Shown here: one piece after another, positions 10,840 to 22,039 of the stretch | Position numbering within the stretch: the first letter of the stretch is position 1 | Layout of the letters: each line of letters begins with the position of its first letter | Origin: Anodontia alba | Taxonomy: Eukaryota; Mollusca; Bivalvia; Lucinida; Lucinidae | Length of the DNA: 64,000 nt | Assembly: GCA_964016985.1 (NCBI GenBank) | Contig: OZ024834.1 | Location: forward strand, 80,987,211-81,051,210 | Reading direction: 5' to 3' | Notes under the pieces: generated by a model | What the model saw: only the letters and a program-made list of their open reading frames with translations | Database searches by the model: none | Told to the model about the DNA's origin: nothing | Position numbers and translations under genes: made by a program

Positions 10840-11470
10840 CAATCACAGCTCAAGATAAGAGGGGTATCCAGATACCGTATTTGATCTACATGTAATTACT
10901 GCACATACCCCTATAAGTGCATAGTCAAGAAATTCCGTATCCTTCAGATTACAACCAGTGTACTTTTTCCTTACTTCTTTGTAAAGGCATATGTTGTGGG
11001 TACTCATTTGAATTGCATTATCTTGTCGATGCAATTCAAATGAGTACCCATAACATATGCCTTTCTAAAAAAAAAATCAGAAAAATTGCGTAATCATCAT
11101 CAAATAAGTCCTTTTCTGACCTTTTTTTATAGTATATCCTTAGTAGGTAGATACATATTTTACCACAAATGAGTGTTCCAAGTAATTTTGAAAAATCTAA
11201 GCGCACAGTGCGGTAATTAGTTTGAATACGGTAAGTATTTTCTTATTTCTCTGTGAAAATGTATATTGTGAGTACTCATTAGATGCCCCTTGGTGAGGAG
11301 CTTCTAATTAGATGCCTCTCTCTGAGAGGTATTCTAATGAGTACCAATAAAAGGTAAGAGAAAAGTCCAGGAAGTGCCACAATCACAAACCGCAGCCCTT
11401 CCTAGACACCAAGAGGAAGAGAAAGATTTGCTTTCACAGAGAAATAAGAAACAATATTGACTTTTTAGAT
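10840..11470. mobile_element. Family A MITE split by X2
   Basis: Left part ...caagataagaggggtatccaga; right part agtattttcttatttctctg, then the hairpin at 11265-11345, whose loop is expanded with a second small inverted repeat, gatgcctctctctgagaggt. The two parts are separated by an X2 element. Confidence 0.75.
10875..11231 (+). mobile_element. X2 MITE, copy 3, nested in family A
   Basis: 357 bp. TA at 10873-10874 and 11232-11233. Removing it restores ccagata-agtattttc, which matches the uninterrupted family A copy at 54900 (ccagataagtattttc). One arm of the central palindrome has a changed base (gcattatc). Confidence 0.92.
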
Positions 11471-11756
11471 GCAAAAAAAAAAACAACAAAAAAAACACAC
11501 CTTATTTAAGAGCTATGAGGGTCCATAACAACCAAACTGTTGCTGTTGCCATGGTTGCCTTGGTTGCCATGGCAACCAATCACTCACCTTGACTTTTAGT
11601 CTTCTCCAGCATCCACAGAAGAATATACTTATACAATTTCCCATCTTTATAAGGTAACTCTTTTGTATTTGGATACCGAAAATGAACACTAGAGCACTAG
11701 TGAACACTAATGAACACTATAGTTTTTATTTTGTTGTTGTTCAATTGTTCCACACC

Positions 11757-11917
11757 TTAATCCTTAATGCTTTGCATTCTAGGTAAGAATTTCAGCAGAT
11801 GACATTTTAGAATATTTTATTTTTCCAGAAAATGAGGTTAACATTTAAACCCTATTTTCTGGGAAAATTAGCAAACTATCATCATTTTGTCCTTTGCTGA
11901 GTTTGCCCAGAGACTGC
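11757..11917. mobile_element. T2 MITE
   Basis: ccttaatgctttgcattcta, aatttcagcagatgacattt, then a weakened core-beta hairpin (aaaatgaggttaacatttaa against accctattttctgggaaaat) and tgctgagtttgcccagag. Its right end abuts the TTAA of a T7 element. Confidence 0.65.
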
Positions 11918-11921
11918 TTAA

Positions 11922-12137
11922 CTCTTTGCATGCTGGGTAATTTTGCATGCTTTTTGTCTGTGGATTTTTTTAAAAGTTAATTTTTTTCAAAAAAAAAAAA
12001 TCTTTCAGGAATACCATCAGAGAGTCCAAGAGTTTGGATCCAGATCAGGCCTGACGTTTTGTCAGGCCTGATCTGGGTCCAAACTGTTTGAAAAGGTTAT
12101 CAACAGACAACAAAAGTCGCCATTAGCGGAGAAAGAG
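11922..12137. mobile_element. T7 MITE
   Basis: 216 bp between TTAA at 11918-11921 and 12138-12141. The left end is ctctttgcatgctgggtaat; the right end reads gcggagaaagag. The hairpin caggcctgacgttttgtcaggcctg is flanked by gatccagatcag-like arms, a divergent core alpha. A second copy is at 54482. Confidence 0.85.
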
Positions 12138-12141
12138 TTAA

Positions 12142-12600
12142 GTCGCAATATTTGTTTTTGTGGATAGATAAGAAAAATGTTTATTTTGATTCTCTCTTAT
12201 ACCAAACTATGTCTCCTAAAGTATTCATTCCTGAAGTCAATTTTCTTTACAATGAAACCTGAAGCAAATCCTCCCTAAATTAGTACTTTAAACTCAGCAA
12301 GTATTATGTATACTAAAATTATTTTTCAAACATATAAGAAATATATATATATAACCTCACAAGGGTTAAATTGACCGTATTATGGTTACATTGTGTCTCT
12401 CACCCTGAACTCTTCATCTCTCATACGATATACATATTTTTCTTTGTGTTGACTGATTATATAGGTTATTTTTCATCATATTTTCTTATTTTTTTTTCAA
12501 GCTCAGACTCCATTACGGACTTTAAAGAAAGTATTACTAACAATAAAAGCTATAAAAAAATTATCATACTAAAGTTTAATAATAAAAGAATTGATGATGA
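12142..12600. other. No gene seen
   Basis: AT-rich with a short (at)n run at 12342-12352. An open frame crosses 12371-12862 on the plus strand, but it runs through repeat fragments. Confidence 0.4.
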
Positions 12601-12609
12601 TGAGTTCAG

Positions 12610-12995
12610 GTTTAACGACGCATCAACCCATGAGGGTCATTTGCGTCAAAATGGTGAACTAACATGGATAAAAGAATTAGCAAGAACTATGTTTTCAGAG
12701 AAAACAGATGTCCCCTCAATAAATTTTTCTAAAGATATTATGCAGACAAGGAAGTACCACATAATTTTCAGTTTTTCTACTTCTGTGACCTTAAAAATTA
12801 GTCATGGTCACCAAAGTCTAACCATTTCTTTATTACCATATGTCCCAATTATATATCCATGAAAATTTACTAAGAATCTAACAGCTGGTTCTCAAGACAA
12901 TGTGCAGACAAGAAATTGTCACATTGACACCAATGGCAATGCCAACGGGATCCGCATCAAAAAACAATATGTCCCTCTAATTTTTTTTTATTTGT
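12610..12995. repeat. Dispersed repeat shared with 61140-61440
   Basis: The opening ggtttaacgacgcatcaacc is SINE-q-like. Then ttttcagagaaaacagatgt, ctgtgaccttaaaaattagt, ccaattatatatccatgaaa and aatgccaacgggatccgcat recur in the same order at 61150-61420. It is a moderately repeated element; its ends were not found. Confidence 0.65.
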
Positions 12996-13130
12996 TTTTT
13001 CTTTTATTTTTAACAACTGGCATTGTTGAAGGCTCATCTTTGACTTATTAATCAACTTCTTTCAAATTAAAAAGCCATCCTTGACCTATTAATTAACTTC
13101 CATGTCACAGCTCCAGCCTAGATAAATATT

Positions 13131-13256
13131 TATTTATGCACTTCTAATGAGTACCCACAGCATATGTTTTCATGGACAAATAAGAAAAATATAAATTTTT
13201 CAGTTGAAAAAATAAAATGACCCTTCTCCTTTAAATTTGTACTGAAATAGTAAACA
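13131..13256. mobile_element. Family A half copy
   Basis: cttctaatgagtacccacag, catatgttttcatggacaaa. Only one arm of the stem is present. It ends at the TTAA of the next T1 element. Confidence 0.55.
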
Positions 13257-13260
13257 TTAA

Positions 13261-13457
13261 CCCTTGTCATGCTGAATATATTAAGATGCCACGCCCATTT
13301 CTAATTTTCAGCCAATCGTATTACTTGATCCAGATTGTTGATATAAATTCATACATGTAGTTAATGGCAAACAGTGCAGACCCAGATCAGAAGCCAACTG
13401 ATCTGGGTCTACACTGTTTGCAAAAGCAGGATATATCCAGGTTCATCAGGACAAGGG
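13261..13457. mobile_element. T1 MITE
   Basis: TTAA at 13257-13260, left end cccttgtcatgctgaa. Contains cacgcccatttctaattttc, a core-alpha palindrome (cagatcagaagccaactgatctg in two arms) and ends gttcatcaggacaaggg followed by ttag, a mutated TTAA. Confidence 0.82.
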
Positions 13458-13639
13458 TTAGAATGACCAAAACTGTTTTCTTCTTTTAAGGTTTCCATGG
13501 CAGTTACTACAGAAAAACCTCAATGACTCCAACACCGAAGGCTCGTTTACCATATGGCTAATTCAAACTCGTTTTTGAGTCCCTAGGAAATTCTCTTGAC
13601 AGCCCAAGAAAGCAAATATTTATCGATATTTTAGTGAAA

Positions 13640-13885
13640 TTTTCTAATTTATCATGAAATGTATGTTGTGTGTACTCATTAAAATTGCCTCATCGAGGCA
13701 ATCCCAATGGGTACACCCAACATACATCAGAATTAATAGTCCAAGAAAGCAAATATTTATGGATAGTTTAGGGAAATTTTCTTATTTTATCATAAAATGT
13801 ATGGTGAGTGTACTCATTAGAATTGCATCATCAAGGTGATTCTAATGAGTATACTCACCATTATTTTATAGAAGATGGAAAAGAC
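13640..13885. mobile_element. Pair of A2-variant MITEs
   Basis: Two hairpins in the same orientation, 13657-13730 and 13793-13867. The stems read tgtatgttgtgtgtactcat and tgtatggtgagtgtactcat, and each shares its change with its own opposite arm (acacccaacatac; atactcaccat). The block between them (gtccaagaaagcaaatattt) is also duplicated. Confidence 0.7.
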
Positions 13886-13889
13886 ATTC

Positions 13890-14580
13890 CCCAATTGCCT
13901 CCTGACCTGGTGCTATGATTAACCCTTAGTGGCTTGAACTACCCATGTCTCGAACAAATTTCTAGAGACCTAAAGATGTTGGAGCCATTGAAGTTCAATT
14001 GTATTTGCTTGAAATGGCAAAAAACAATGAAGAAGTTCAAGAAATGCCATAATAACAGACCACTGTCTAACTCCGATACCCAGAAGAAGAGTGAACAAAC
14101 AAAAAAATATCCACAGCCAGGGCATATAACTGAACAACTGGTTCCCTCTTCCCCAAGACAGGTGATCAAAAAATCTAGGTAAGAAAGGGCACAAACGGAA
14201 ACAAGAAATGGTACCAAACAGCTGGATTGAGCAAAATAACACTGCAGCCAGGGACCACATAGTAATATAAAGAACGAACAATATTGGAACTACCACCTCA
14301 GAATGGTCAGTGGTTGGGTGAGGCTGGAGGGATGTTGAAGGATAGGAGTTTAAACAGTTCTACAGGACCCTAATCTCACCCTAATAATTCAATAATTCCA
14401 AATATGTAGACTTTTTCAATTCATGTAGAGGCTTCCTAGTTGAATCAGTGTATCATATGGAAAAATGATTAAATCACACTAAGATAACTGGGATGAAACA
14501 ATGATGAGGCCTATGACAATAGTATATTCATCAGGCCCTGTTTTCTAAAAAGAAAAAAAGAACAGTTCCAGTATCACAGC
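13890..14580. other. No gene seen
   Basis: Open frames occur on both strands at 13934-14296, without recognisable domains. A weak similarity to 11355-11430 suggests old repeat sequence. Confidence 0.35.
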
Positions 14581-14588
14581 TGCTGATA

Positions 14589-14808
14589 CACTTCAACCTC
14601 TTTATAACACGGTTTGTTATAACACGGTTTTGGATATAACACGGTTCAAAGATGGATCCCAAAAATGTAGAGATTATATTGAAAAATGACCATAAATGGT
14701 CATTTTTCAATATAATCTATACATTTTTGTTTGGATATAGGATGGTTGTTTAAGTAACACGGTTTATGCTATGGACCCCTACAATAGTGTTATAAAGAGG
14801 TTGTGGTG
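14589..14808. mobile_element. X5 MITE
   Basis: 220 bp, TA at 14587-14588 and 14809-14810. Left end cacttcaacctctttataac; right end, inverted, caccacaacctctttataac. The centre is a long palindrome, aaaaatgaccat/atggtcattttt with tataat flanks. The left arm has tandem subrepeats of ataacacggtt. Confidence 0.9.
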
Positions 14809-14810
14809 TA

Positions 14811-15185
14811 TTACATAAACTGCTAAAAATTAACAGAAAATGCCATAAAAATTCCAATCTTCTTTAACAAAAAAAAACAAAACTCTAAAGCTCCACACAG
14901 AATCCAACAAACACAATTTCATCCTACATGACAGTTCAACCAAGAAGAAATAACTTTCAGGATAAAAACATACATTCTTTCTGAATGAAAACTAAGACAC
15001 AAAAAATTTCATATATAGGTTATAAAAACAAGGACACAATCTCTGTCACTTAATAAAAATTTACCTTGTCAGGGCATATCATTGCAAATTTTATAGCTGG
15101 CAGCTACCTTGTGCCACAATCAAAACATACCAAGCCCCATCATTGCTGACAAATGAGACAGGATTTAAGAGGCTGAACACACTTG
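14811..15185. other. Nothing recognised
   Basis: A-rich intronic DNA with no repeat family or open frame that I can name. Confidence 0.4.
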
Positions 15186-15189
15186 GTGG

Positions 15190-15420
15190 ATTTGCTATTT
15201 TTTTACAAGGAAGACAAGTTTTTGTGACTTCCTATTTGCTCATCTGCACACCAATCCCTTTCTGAAAAGGGATCTACTCTAAAAGGAAAGAATTTGCTCC
15301 CATGGGGAGCAAATTCTTTTCTTTTAGAATAGATCCCTATCAGAAAGGAGGCAAAATAATTTTGACAGTTGCCTCCCCTGAAAGTGGATTATTCCCCTTA
15401 AGAAACTCATCACTGACAGG
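15190..15420. mobile_element. Family L MITE
   Basis: Long stem: ggaaagaatttgctcccatg with its inverse gggagcaaattcttttc, preceded by gaaaagggatctactctaaa and followed by ttagaatagatccctatcag. Outer parts include gacagttgcctcccctgaaa. Related copies: 47040, 51450 and 53910. Confidence 0.75.
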
Positions 15421-15499
15421 CAAGCTTAGATTACAAAAGCTGATAGGATGGTGTGACTTTTATTAAGTGAAGAAAGTTACTGAAAGAACCTGTAATTAA

Positions 15500-15680
15500 T
15501 GTATTTACCCTTATTTCTCAGACACCTTACCACACTTGTCCAAAAAATCTGAATAATGTCTAAAAACTGCTGGATGTGTGGCAAACAGTGTAAACCCTGA
15601 GCAGATGTCTCAATCTGTGGCATCTTATTCTGGGTCTACACTGTTTCCTCAGGTGTGCCCATTGTTTGAAATAATAAAAT
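15500..15680. mobile_element. X1 MITE
   Basis: tatttacccttatttctcag, accacacttgtcc, gtctaaaaactgctggatgt, then a core-alpha hairpin and ctcaggtgtgcccattgttt. Confidence 0.65.
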
Positions 15681-15724
15681 CTAAATAATGTCACTATAAA
15701 AACAGTGAGAAAGGCAGCAGCAAT

Positions 15725-15945
15725 CTCAGCTGCATCAACAGATAGTCAACTGCATCAATATATAGTCAGCTGCATCAATAGATAGTCAACTGCATTAATG
15801 GAGTCAGCTCCATCAACATATAGTCAGCTGCATCAATAGATAGTCAACTGCATCAATAAATAGTCAGATGCATCAGTAGATTGGCAATTGCATCAATAGT
15901 CAGCTGCATCAACAGATAATCAGCTGCATCAACAGACAGTCTTTT
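15725..15945. repeat. 20-bp minisatellite
   Basis: About ten imperfect units of tcagctgcatcaatagatag (tcaactgcatcaatag variants), with slippage to 18 and 16 bp in places. No coding sense. Confidence 0.9.
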
Positions 15946-16618
15946 ACAAAGCTAAGAAAGCCAGACAATAAAGTGCTTTACAATCAAGACTAATTTCAAC
16001 CTTAAGAAAGAATCTGAACCCAGGACCACATGATTCACAGTTGGAAGTGCTAATCATATGACCTTCTGATGCTTTGACATCCAAGATGGACATTTTATAG
16101 TCACCTTTAATGAAAACAGTAAGAAAAGACAGCTAAGAACACTTCACAGATTTACCATATTTAAACATAATCATTTTGACAAAGTTTTTGAAAGCCAAGC
16201 TTAGGTACACACAGTATAAACAAAACTGCCAAGTCACTTCTATAATGCAAAAACAAGTCACTAGGCAAGTGAAGATCTGCCAGAAGATGAAAGAAGAGAT
16301 AACTGACAGTTGAAATTAGTAACCAGAAAACTCTAGCAAGAAGTTGGTTGGTAAACACAAAGAACAGGATATATCTATAAAATGTTCTGTCAACTTGAAA
16401 AACCATCTCAAGAACAACCTTTTCATTCCTAAATATTTAAAATGGACTGTTCCATCTTTTGAATTCTGACAAGTCCTTTTTTTTTTTTTTCAGAAAAGGG
16501 GGCATTTGACAAAAATCACAAAAAGAATGACACATAGTGTCCATAGGATACGTCTAGATTATATCATCAGAAAATAAAGATAATATTTTAAAATGGAGTC
16601 TGCTAATATTTAAATTCT
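15946..16618. other. No gene seen
   Basis: Around 16019-16080 (ctgaacccaggaccacatga) a B-box-like piece suggests an old tRNA-derived SINE relic. Otherwise unassigned. Confidence 0.35.
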
Positions 16619-16632
16619 GAATTTTAATTGTT

Positions 16633-16934
16633 TTGTTTGTGTTGAGATTTTACGGCCCAGTCTACCCAATGGGGTCATGTCGAGCGCGGTCAGTTTACCT
16701 AACCACACATTTACTGGGCAGGCTTAGTCCTCTAAGCAGTTAACCAGTATTGTGCACATTCTTTCGCCAGAAACTGACAACTGCCCTTCTTGAATCAGCG
16801 GAAGGGAGAGAATGACCGTAGAAAATATTTCATGGTCAATCTCCACGAAAGAATGTTGCCGACGTTGGCGGGGGTTGAACCCGCGACCTTCTGGTCTCCA
16901 GTCAGACGGCGCATCCAACTGAGCCACCGAGGCC
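16633..16934 (-). mobile_element. Full-length SINE-t with 14-bp target duplication
   Basis: 302 bp, antisense. gaattttaattgtt is duplicated at 16619-16632 and 16935-16948. On the minus strand the head reads ggcctcggtggctcagttgg (A-box-like TGGCTCAGTTGG), then a B-box-like GGGTTCAACCC, as in a tRNA. The body contains gaatcagcggaag (read here on the plus strand) and the tail is T/A-rich with no reading frame. Transcription by RNA polymerase III is expected for this class (inference). Confidence 0.93.
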
Positions 16935-17054
16935 GAATTTTAATTGTTACATGGTTACAATATTTATTTCCTTCCTCCCTGAACATAAGAAAATAATTCC
17001 AAATGTCCATGTAGTATTACAAAATCCCTCACAAATTTCATATGAAATCCTTTA

Positions 17055-17285
17055 ACCCTTCCAGTACTTATCACAATTGCAGCTGACATTTTGATTTTTT
17101 TTTTTTTTTAATATTTTTTTGAGAGAAAATAAGACTTGGCATTTCATCTGCTAGCAAAAATAAGGCTTGATATTTCATGTGATTCTAGCAGATGGTTCAC
17201 ATGAAATACCAAGTCTTATTTTCTCCAAAAAAGTGATAAAAAAATTAGAAAGTCATCTACTACAATTAGCATAATATGGGTTGAA
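17055..17285. mobile_element. T3 MITE
   Basis: TTAA followed by cccttccagtacttatcaca at the left. The hairpin arms read gagagaaaataagacttggc and gccaagtcttattttctc-like sequence. An internal duplicated piece (aaataaggcttgatatttca) enlarges the loop. Confidence 0.7.
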
Positions 17286-17459
17286 ACCTCATTTTTTGAA
17301 CACAAAAAAAGTTTATCCATCCAACAAAAGAGTAAGGAAATTTCACTGTATCATGTGCTGGATATATAAGTCTCCCATAAACTTGTAAAAGCACTAAATG
17401 CATTGTAAAATGTGTTCTCAGACTAACATGGCAGTTTGTGGCAAAAACTGAACTTACCT

Positions 17460-17830
17460 TAGGCAACAGAGACCAACTGATCTGGGCATCCCTGCCATCT
17501 TGTCAAGGATCTCTGTTCTCAGAAATATTATTTGAACATGCAGAGACTAACCTGCATGCCAAAAAGGTTCTGATCAGACTGCATGGATGAGCAGGCCTGT
17601 TTTGGCCATCGCTCCTTACACAGTTTCATAATATGGGATTTTTTTTTTCTGTGGCTTATAGTGTAAGAAGTGGCAAGGCTCCAGAAAAAAGGGAGAATTT
17701 TGAAGAATTTTTTGCACCGAAACATATCTTGTGGGTACTCATTGGAAATGCCTCAGCAAGGCGATTCCATTGAGCAACCATATAAAATATTTTGGTGTAA
17801 AAATAACAAAATTTATCCTAAAATATCATG
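17460..17830. mobile_element. R-like fragment and family A copy
   Basis: 17465-17520 has a small inverted repeat around ccaactgatctgggcatccc. 17715-17800 is a family A hairpin with stem catatcttgtgggtactcat and loop gcctcagcaaggcg. Confidence 0.5.
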
Positions 17831-18103
17831 ACAATTTATCATGTTTTCTGGTACTGTGTGCTGTGGCTGTAATGGCAAAAACACACAGGCAACTTCCATT
17901 GTATGTCTTTGTTCTTGGGAGCTATTCATTATTAATATGCTCATTATTTAGAAATTCATAACTGTAAGTAAACCACAGGTGTCTGTCGAAGATGCAGACC
18001 CTGCTGCCTCAGTCAGGCCACCATTTTTTATTTCTTAATTTTGTCCAGCTGTCTTCAAAAGTGTATTTGTTTGTTTGAGTTTTAGAGTTTTATAGACTGT
18101 TAT

Positions 18104-18231
18104 CCTGGTCCTGCTGAACCCGGATATGCCCTGCCTTTGCAAACAGTGAAGATCCAGATCAGTTGGCTTCTGAAGAAGCCAACTGATCTTGATCTGCATT
18201 GTTTGTCATTAAGTATGTAAATCTGTATCTT
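18104..18231. mobile_element. T1 MITE, right part missing
   Basis: cctggtcctgctgaacccgg through the hairpin (ggcttctgaagaagcc) and ttaagtatgtaaatctg, then an abrupt change into ttgaatcagctgaagggaga, a SINE-t body motif. 18235-18555 is unassigned and includes a C-rich run near 18490-18530. Confidence 0.7.
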
Positions 18232-18555
18232 GAATCAGCTGAAGGGAGAGAATGAGACACACTCCTGACTATGCCATGAATCTCATTTTCAAAGATGCAT
18301 GATTGATGGGCAGGCCAATCTGCCTTCATGTCTCATATAAAAAATCTCAAAACTTTTACAATATACATATTGTTCAACATAGGAAAAGAGTCCTTAGCAT
18401 TATGAAGTCAACAACTTGTTGACCTACTTTTCCCGGATCAGATTTTTTTGCCAAATTTACATCTTGGTTCCATAGGCACATTCACCCCCAACTCCACCCC
18501 TGCCACCCCTCCCCTCCCACCCCCATCCCTCACAAACTTTATCTGTCCATGCATC

Positions 18556-18790
18556 CTTTGATTTGATTTGGAGTTTTACTGCCCAGTCAACACTGTTAGG
18601 GTCTTACTGAGCCAGTCAGTTGACCTGCTTACACTTTTTCTTAGGCAGGTTTAGTCCTCTAAACCTCTCGTACACATACTGTCACAAGTAACTGACAAAT
18701 ACTCTTCTTGAACCAGAAAAAGTGGAGAATGACCATACAAATCATTTCATGATCAATTTATCACTATAGAGCCCGGCTCAATGATCCTAC
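18556..18790 (-). mobile_element. Diverged SINE-t relative
   Basis: ggagttttactgcccagtca, gttagggtcttactgagcca, ttttcttaggcaggtttagt, ctgacaaatactcttcttga and gagaatgaccatacaaatca keep SINE-t order with many changes. The head is not recognisable. Confidence 0.65.
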
Positions 18791-19086
18791 CACCCAAATT
18801 TACCTGCCATAAAACTAGGTGATGATGACTTATTTGAAAATCCACACCAGGTATGGTATCTGGAATCTGACAGGTATCTCAGATTCCATACATGTTAACT
18901 ATGTTGACTACATCAATATTCATCAGTGCAAGCATTCTACCACCCCAGGTCACCAGAGCCACAAAACTATTGGTAGGTCACTGAGACCTACTTTTGTGAA
19001 AGTGGAAACCTTCTCAGGTTTTAGTGACTGGATTCTGATGGGTTTCATAGGTGTAAGGCCTCAAAAAAAAAAAAGGAGACAATTTG

Positions 19087-19183
19087 TGATTGGCATATTA
19101 TCTAGCTAGGAGGCTTATGCAAGCCCTGAAAGTCTTTCAGGGCTTGCATAAGCCTCCCAGCTAGGTAACATGCCAATCACAAC
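19087..19183. repeat. Perfect-stem palindrome about 97 bp
   Basis: gtgattggcatattatctag through aagccctgaaag is mirrored by ctttcagggcttgcataagc to atgccaatcac, with very few mismatches and almost no loop. Probably a MITE whose ends I cannot place. Confidence 0.8.
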
Positions 19184-19199
19184 TTGTTGTTTTTTTTGT

Positions 19200-19740
19200 T
19201 TTTGTTTTTTTCTTATTTTTCAGAGAAAATTAAGTTTGACATTTAATTTATATTGTCTGCTAGGCAAAAAATTCACATGAAATGTCAGGCATTCTTTCTT
19301 CTACAAAAATTACTAAAAAATCTAGAATGATGTCTCCTACAATTTTGCTTGCCACTTTAACCTTTACCATTCTCTGGGCTAATTCAGCAGACAACATATT
19401 GGTGGGATTTTCATAATTATTCCCCCCATAAACAAGATTTGGCATTTCATGCAAATTGTCTCCAGCAGATGACAAACTGGTGATATTTTTCCACAAAACA
19501 GGATTTGACATTTCTTACAAATTGTCTCCATTGGCAACAATTTGCATGAAATATCAAATCTTATTTTCTGGAGGAAAAAAAATAAGAAAAATATCACCAA
19601 TCTGTTGTCTGCTGAAAATTTTACCCAGAGTGGTTAAGACTTAATTTTTCCGGAAATGCACCACTAGTAAAGTTTTTGGTGTAGAATATGTACTTCAGTT
19701 TCCACTGACCACCCCATCAACCTTTATCATCGCACATCTC
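19200..19740. mobile_element. Cluster of T2/T3 pieces
   Basis: Alternating fragments: aattcagcagacaacatatt, ggcatttcatgcaaattgtc, ttccacaaaacaggatttga, tctgttgtctgctgaaaatt. Several insertions or internal duplications are overlaid, and I could not separate individual elements. Confidence 0.5.
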
Positions 19741-19744
19741 ACCA

Positions 19745-19960
19745 CTCTGACATCTATTAACTCTAACAGTGATAATAATTACAACTACAGCAGATAAAAC
19801 TGATTTTTTTTTTTTTTTTTTAAATTTTTTCCGAGAAAATGCAACTAGACATTAGAATTTTCATGTGAACTGTGTGCCTACCAGACAATTCACATGAAAT
19901 TTCAAGTCATATTTTCTCTGAAAAGTAATAAAATCAATTTCAGAATGTGGTCAGCAAGTT
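19745..19960. mobile_element. T3 MITE
   Basis: aattacaactacagcagata, a T-run, then arms tccgagaaaatgcaactaga and caagtcatattttctctgaa around an attcacatgaaatt stem. Confidence 0.65.
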
Positions 19961-20134
19961 TTAGAAGTCCATATTTATCAGGGACCATAACTCACATCAT
20001 CAATGCGAAAAAATTCAATACAGTCAGGGGTCATCTCTTCAATAAGGGCCATCTATGAAGTTATCAACAGGCAGTGAAATGGATTTATTTAATTTTTAGG
20101 ATAAGTACTGCACACAGTTTCAGTGTTTCAACAT

Positions 20135-20400
20135 TAACCCATTTTAAACTGAATAAACTGCTTCCCCCCCCCCCCCCCCACCCCCCCTCACACACTATAT
20201 ATTGGAAGAGTTCAATTTCAATTTTAATTATGTCAGGCTATGTGATTTAGATATTCCTAGAAAAAAATGGCTAAATGATATGCGAACAGTGGAGACCCTG
20301 ATGAGATGCTGTGTTCTGTGGCATCTGATCTAGATCTACACTGTTTGCCAGTTACCCTTTGGGGGTCTCCAGACTAACATGGAGTAAAGCTGTATGACAC
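20135..20400. mobile_element. T4 MITE with poly-C tract
   Basis: TTAA, then cccattttaaactgaataaa, a run of about 15 C (20164 onward), cacactatatattggaagag, a core-alpha hairpin and ggggtctccagactaacatg. The C-tract replaces the usual ctctcccacactatatattg context and is probably slippage-derived. Confidence 0.75.
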
Positions 20401-20734
20401 ACAAAAATTACATGCAATTTTAAAATTTCTTCATCCTGTCCCTATTTTTACAGATTTAACAATATTTCAATGTTTTCACCATTAGTACCTCTACAATATT
20501 ATCTAAAACAAAAAAAGAAAAAAAACAACAGTTTTTTTTATTACTTTACAAACAAGATGACAAGTAAAATAAATTACTTACGATCAGGATGACTAAAGTT
20601 TTATGTCAGCATTAATGGAAAGTAATGTGCTCATACAACAAGGAAGTATCATTGTTTTCTTCCTATTGTTTTCCTGTTGAATATCCTGCCCGAGCATAGC
20701 TCTAGATAATACATATTTTTCAACAAAAAAGAAA

Positions 20735-21115
20735 TGGATATTTTTCTTATTTCTCCACAAAGACATAAGTTGTGGGTACTCATTGGAGGCAATTCCACAG
20801 AGTACCCACAACATATGCTTTTGTAGTGAAAAAAAAAAATTAGGATACCCCTCTTATTAACCCATTGTAGACTGAATGAACTCCCCCATACTATATATAC
20901 GAAGATTCTAATTTCGATTTTAGGTATGTCAGGCTATGTGATTTAGATTTTCCTAGAGAAAAATGGTTGAACTATTTGCAAACAGTGGAGACCCTGATCA
21001 GATGCTGCATTCTGCAGCATCTGATCTGGGTCTGCACTATTTGCCAAATACCCTTTTAGGGTTTTCCAGACTATAATTGGTTAACAGAGCTCTATGAAAA
21101 ATTGGGTTGGGTATA
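20735..21115. mobile_element. Family A MITE interrupted by T4
   Basis: The A hairpin is at 20755-20825 (stem cataagttgtgggtactcat). Its flank ggatacccctctta continues after the T4 insertion as cagagctctatg. Confidence 0.65.
20861..21080. mobile_element. T4 MITE nested in family A
   Basis: 220 bp, TTAA at 20857-20860 and 21081-21084. Ends cccattgtagactgaatgaa and ttttccagactataattgg. Strong core-alpha hairpin (gatgctgcattctgcagcatc). Confidence 0.88.
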
Positions 21116-21639
21116 AGCAAACTGTCAGATGAATATATTTCTCCCTTCTTCATCAAAACTGATGTTCTGGTATCTTGTTAGAACCATACCTGTGAGATAT
21201 TAGAACTTATGCTTTCAAGGGAAATAAAAAAATATAAACATTTTTTTTATGTCTAAAAAAATATGAACTTATCCGAAGCCATTCGGCTTATTATTGATTT
21301 CTGACATGGCTAAATTGAAGCAACCCCAAGGATTAAAAATCCAATTAACTGAGAAACCAGCAATACGTAACCAAAGTTCTAGATAAGAATAATATTTACA
21401 TAAAATATTTTCTTGTTTCAGCAATATAAAAGAAAACCTAAGGGTGTTGCATCTCATAAAATTATCTCAGCAAGACAATTCTATAAAGATGTTATCAAAA
21501 CATGTTTCCAAGTAAAAAAAAAAAAAATATTAATACAGATTGATCTGCAAAATGCATCTTGCATAATTTGGGGTCCTGGACAACTCAAGGAAACTGGCCG
21601 TCATTAATGTCATCAGTTCAGGCTTCTTCTAACATATTC

Positions 21640-21835
21640 AACACAAAGGTTTCAGGAAAACAGTTTTCTTGATTCTCCATGAAAACATATGGTATAGGTA
21701 CTCATTAGAAGTGCATCAGTGAGGTGCTTCTAATGAGTATCTACAACATATGTTTTTGTGGAGAAATAAGCTAAAAATTCAGCAATTTTGGGTTGAATGA
21801 AACACTTACTCTAGAGCTATATTCAATATGACCAT
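21640..21835. mobile_element. Family A MITE
   Basis: Hairpin 21683-21758 with stem catatggtataggtactcat and loop gcatcagtgaggtgc. Flanks ttttcttgattctcc and gtggagaaataagc, ending ctctagagctatatt. 21115-21640 contains nothing I can assign. Confidence 0.65.
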
Positions 21836-22039
21836 ATTCTGCTGACTCCCAGTAAAAAAAACAATGCTGTAATGACCCAACTATAAATCAATCAATGTTT
21901 ATGAACTGCCTCTTCCCAAGGGAATACTGAAATTTCAAAGCAGATCTTGGGAATCCCAAGCTACATTATGGTCAGTAATTATTCTTCTGTTTATATGCCA
22001 TGGTCAGTAAACATGTCATGGTCAGCAAACATTCATCTA

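Noticed and set aside
12371..12862. 163-codon plus-strand frame
   Set aside because: It crosses a SINE-q fragment and a dispersed repeat also found at 61140-61440.
13934..14296. Overlapping frames on both strands
   Set aside because: No homology recognised, no splice support; hydrophobic minus-strand translation is what T/C-rich antisense DNA gives.
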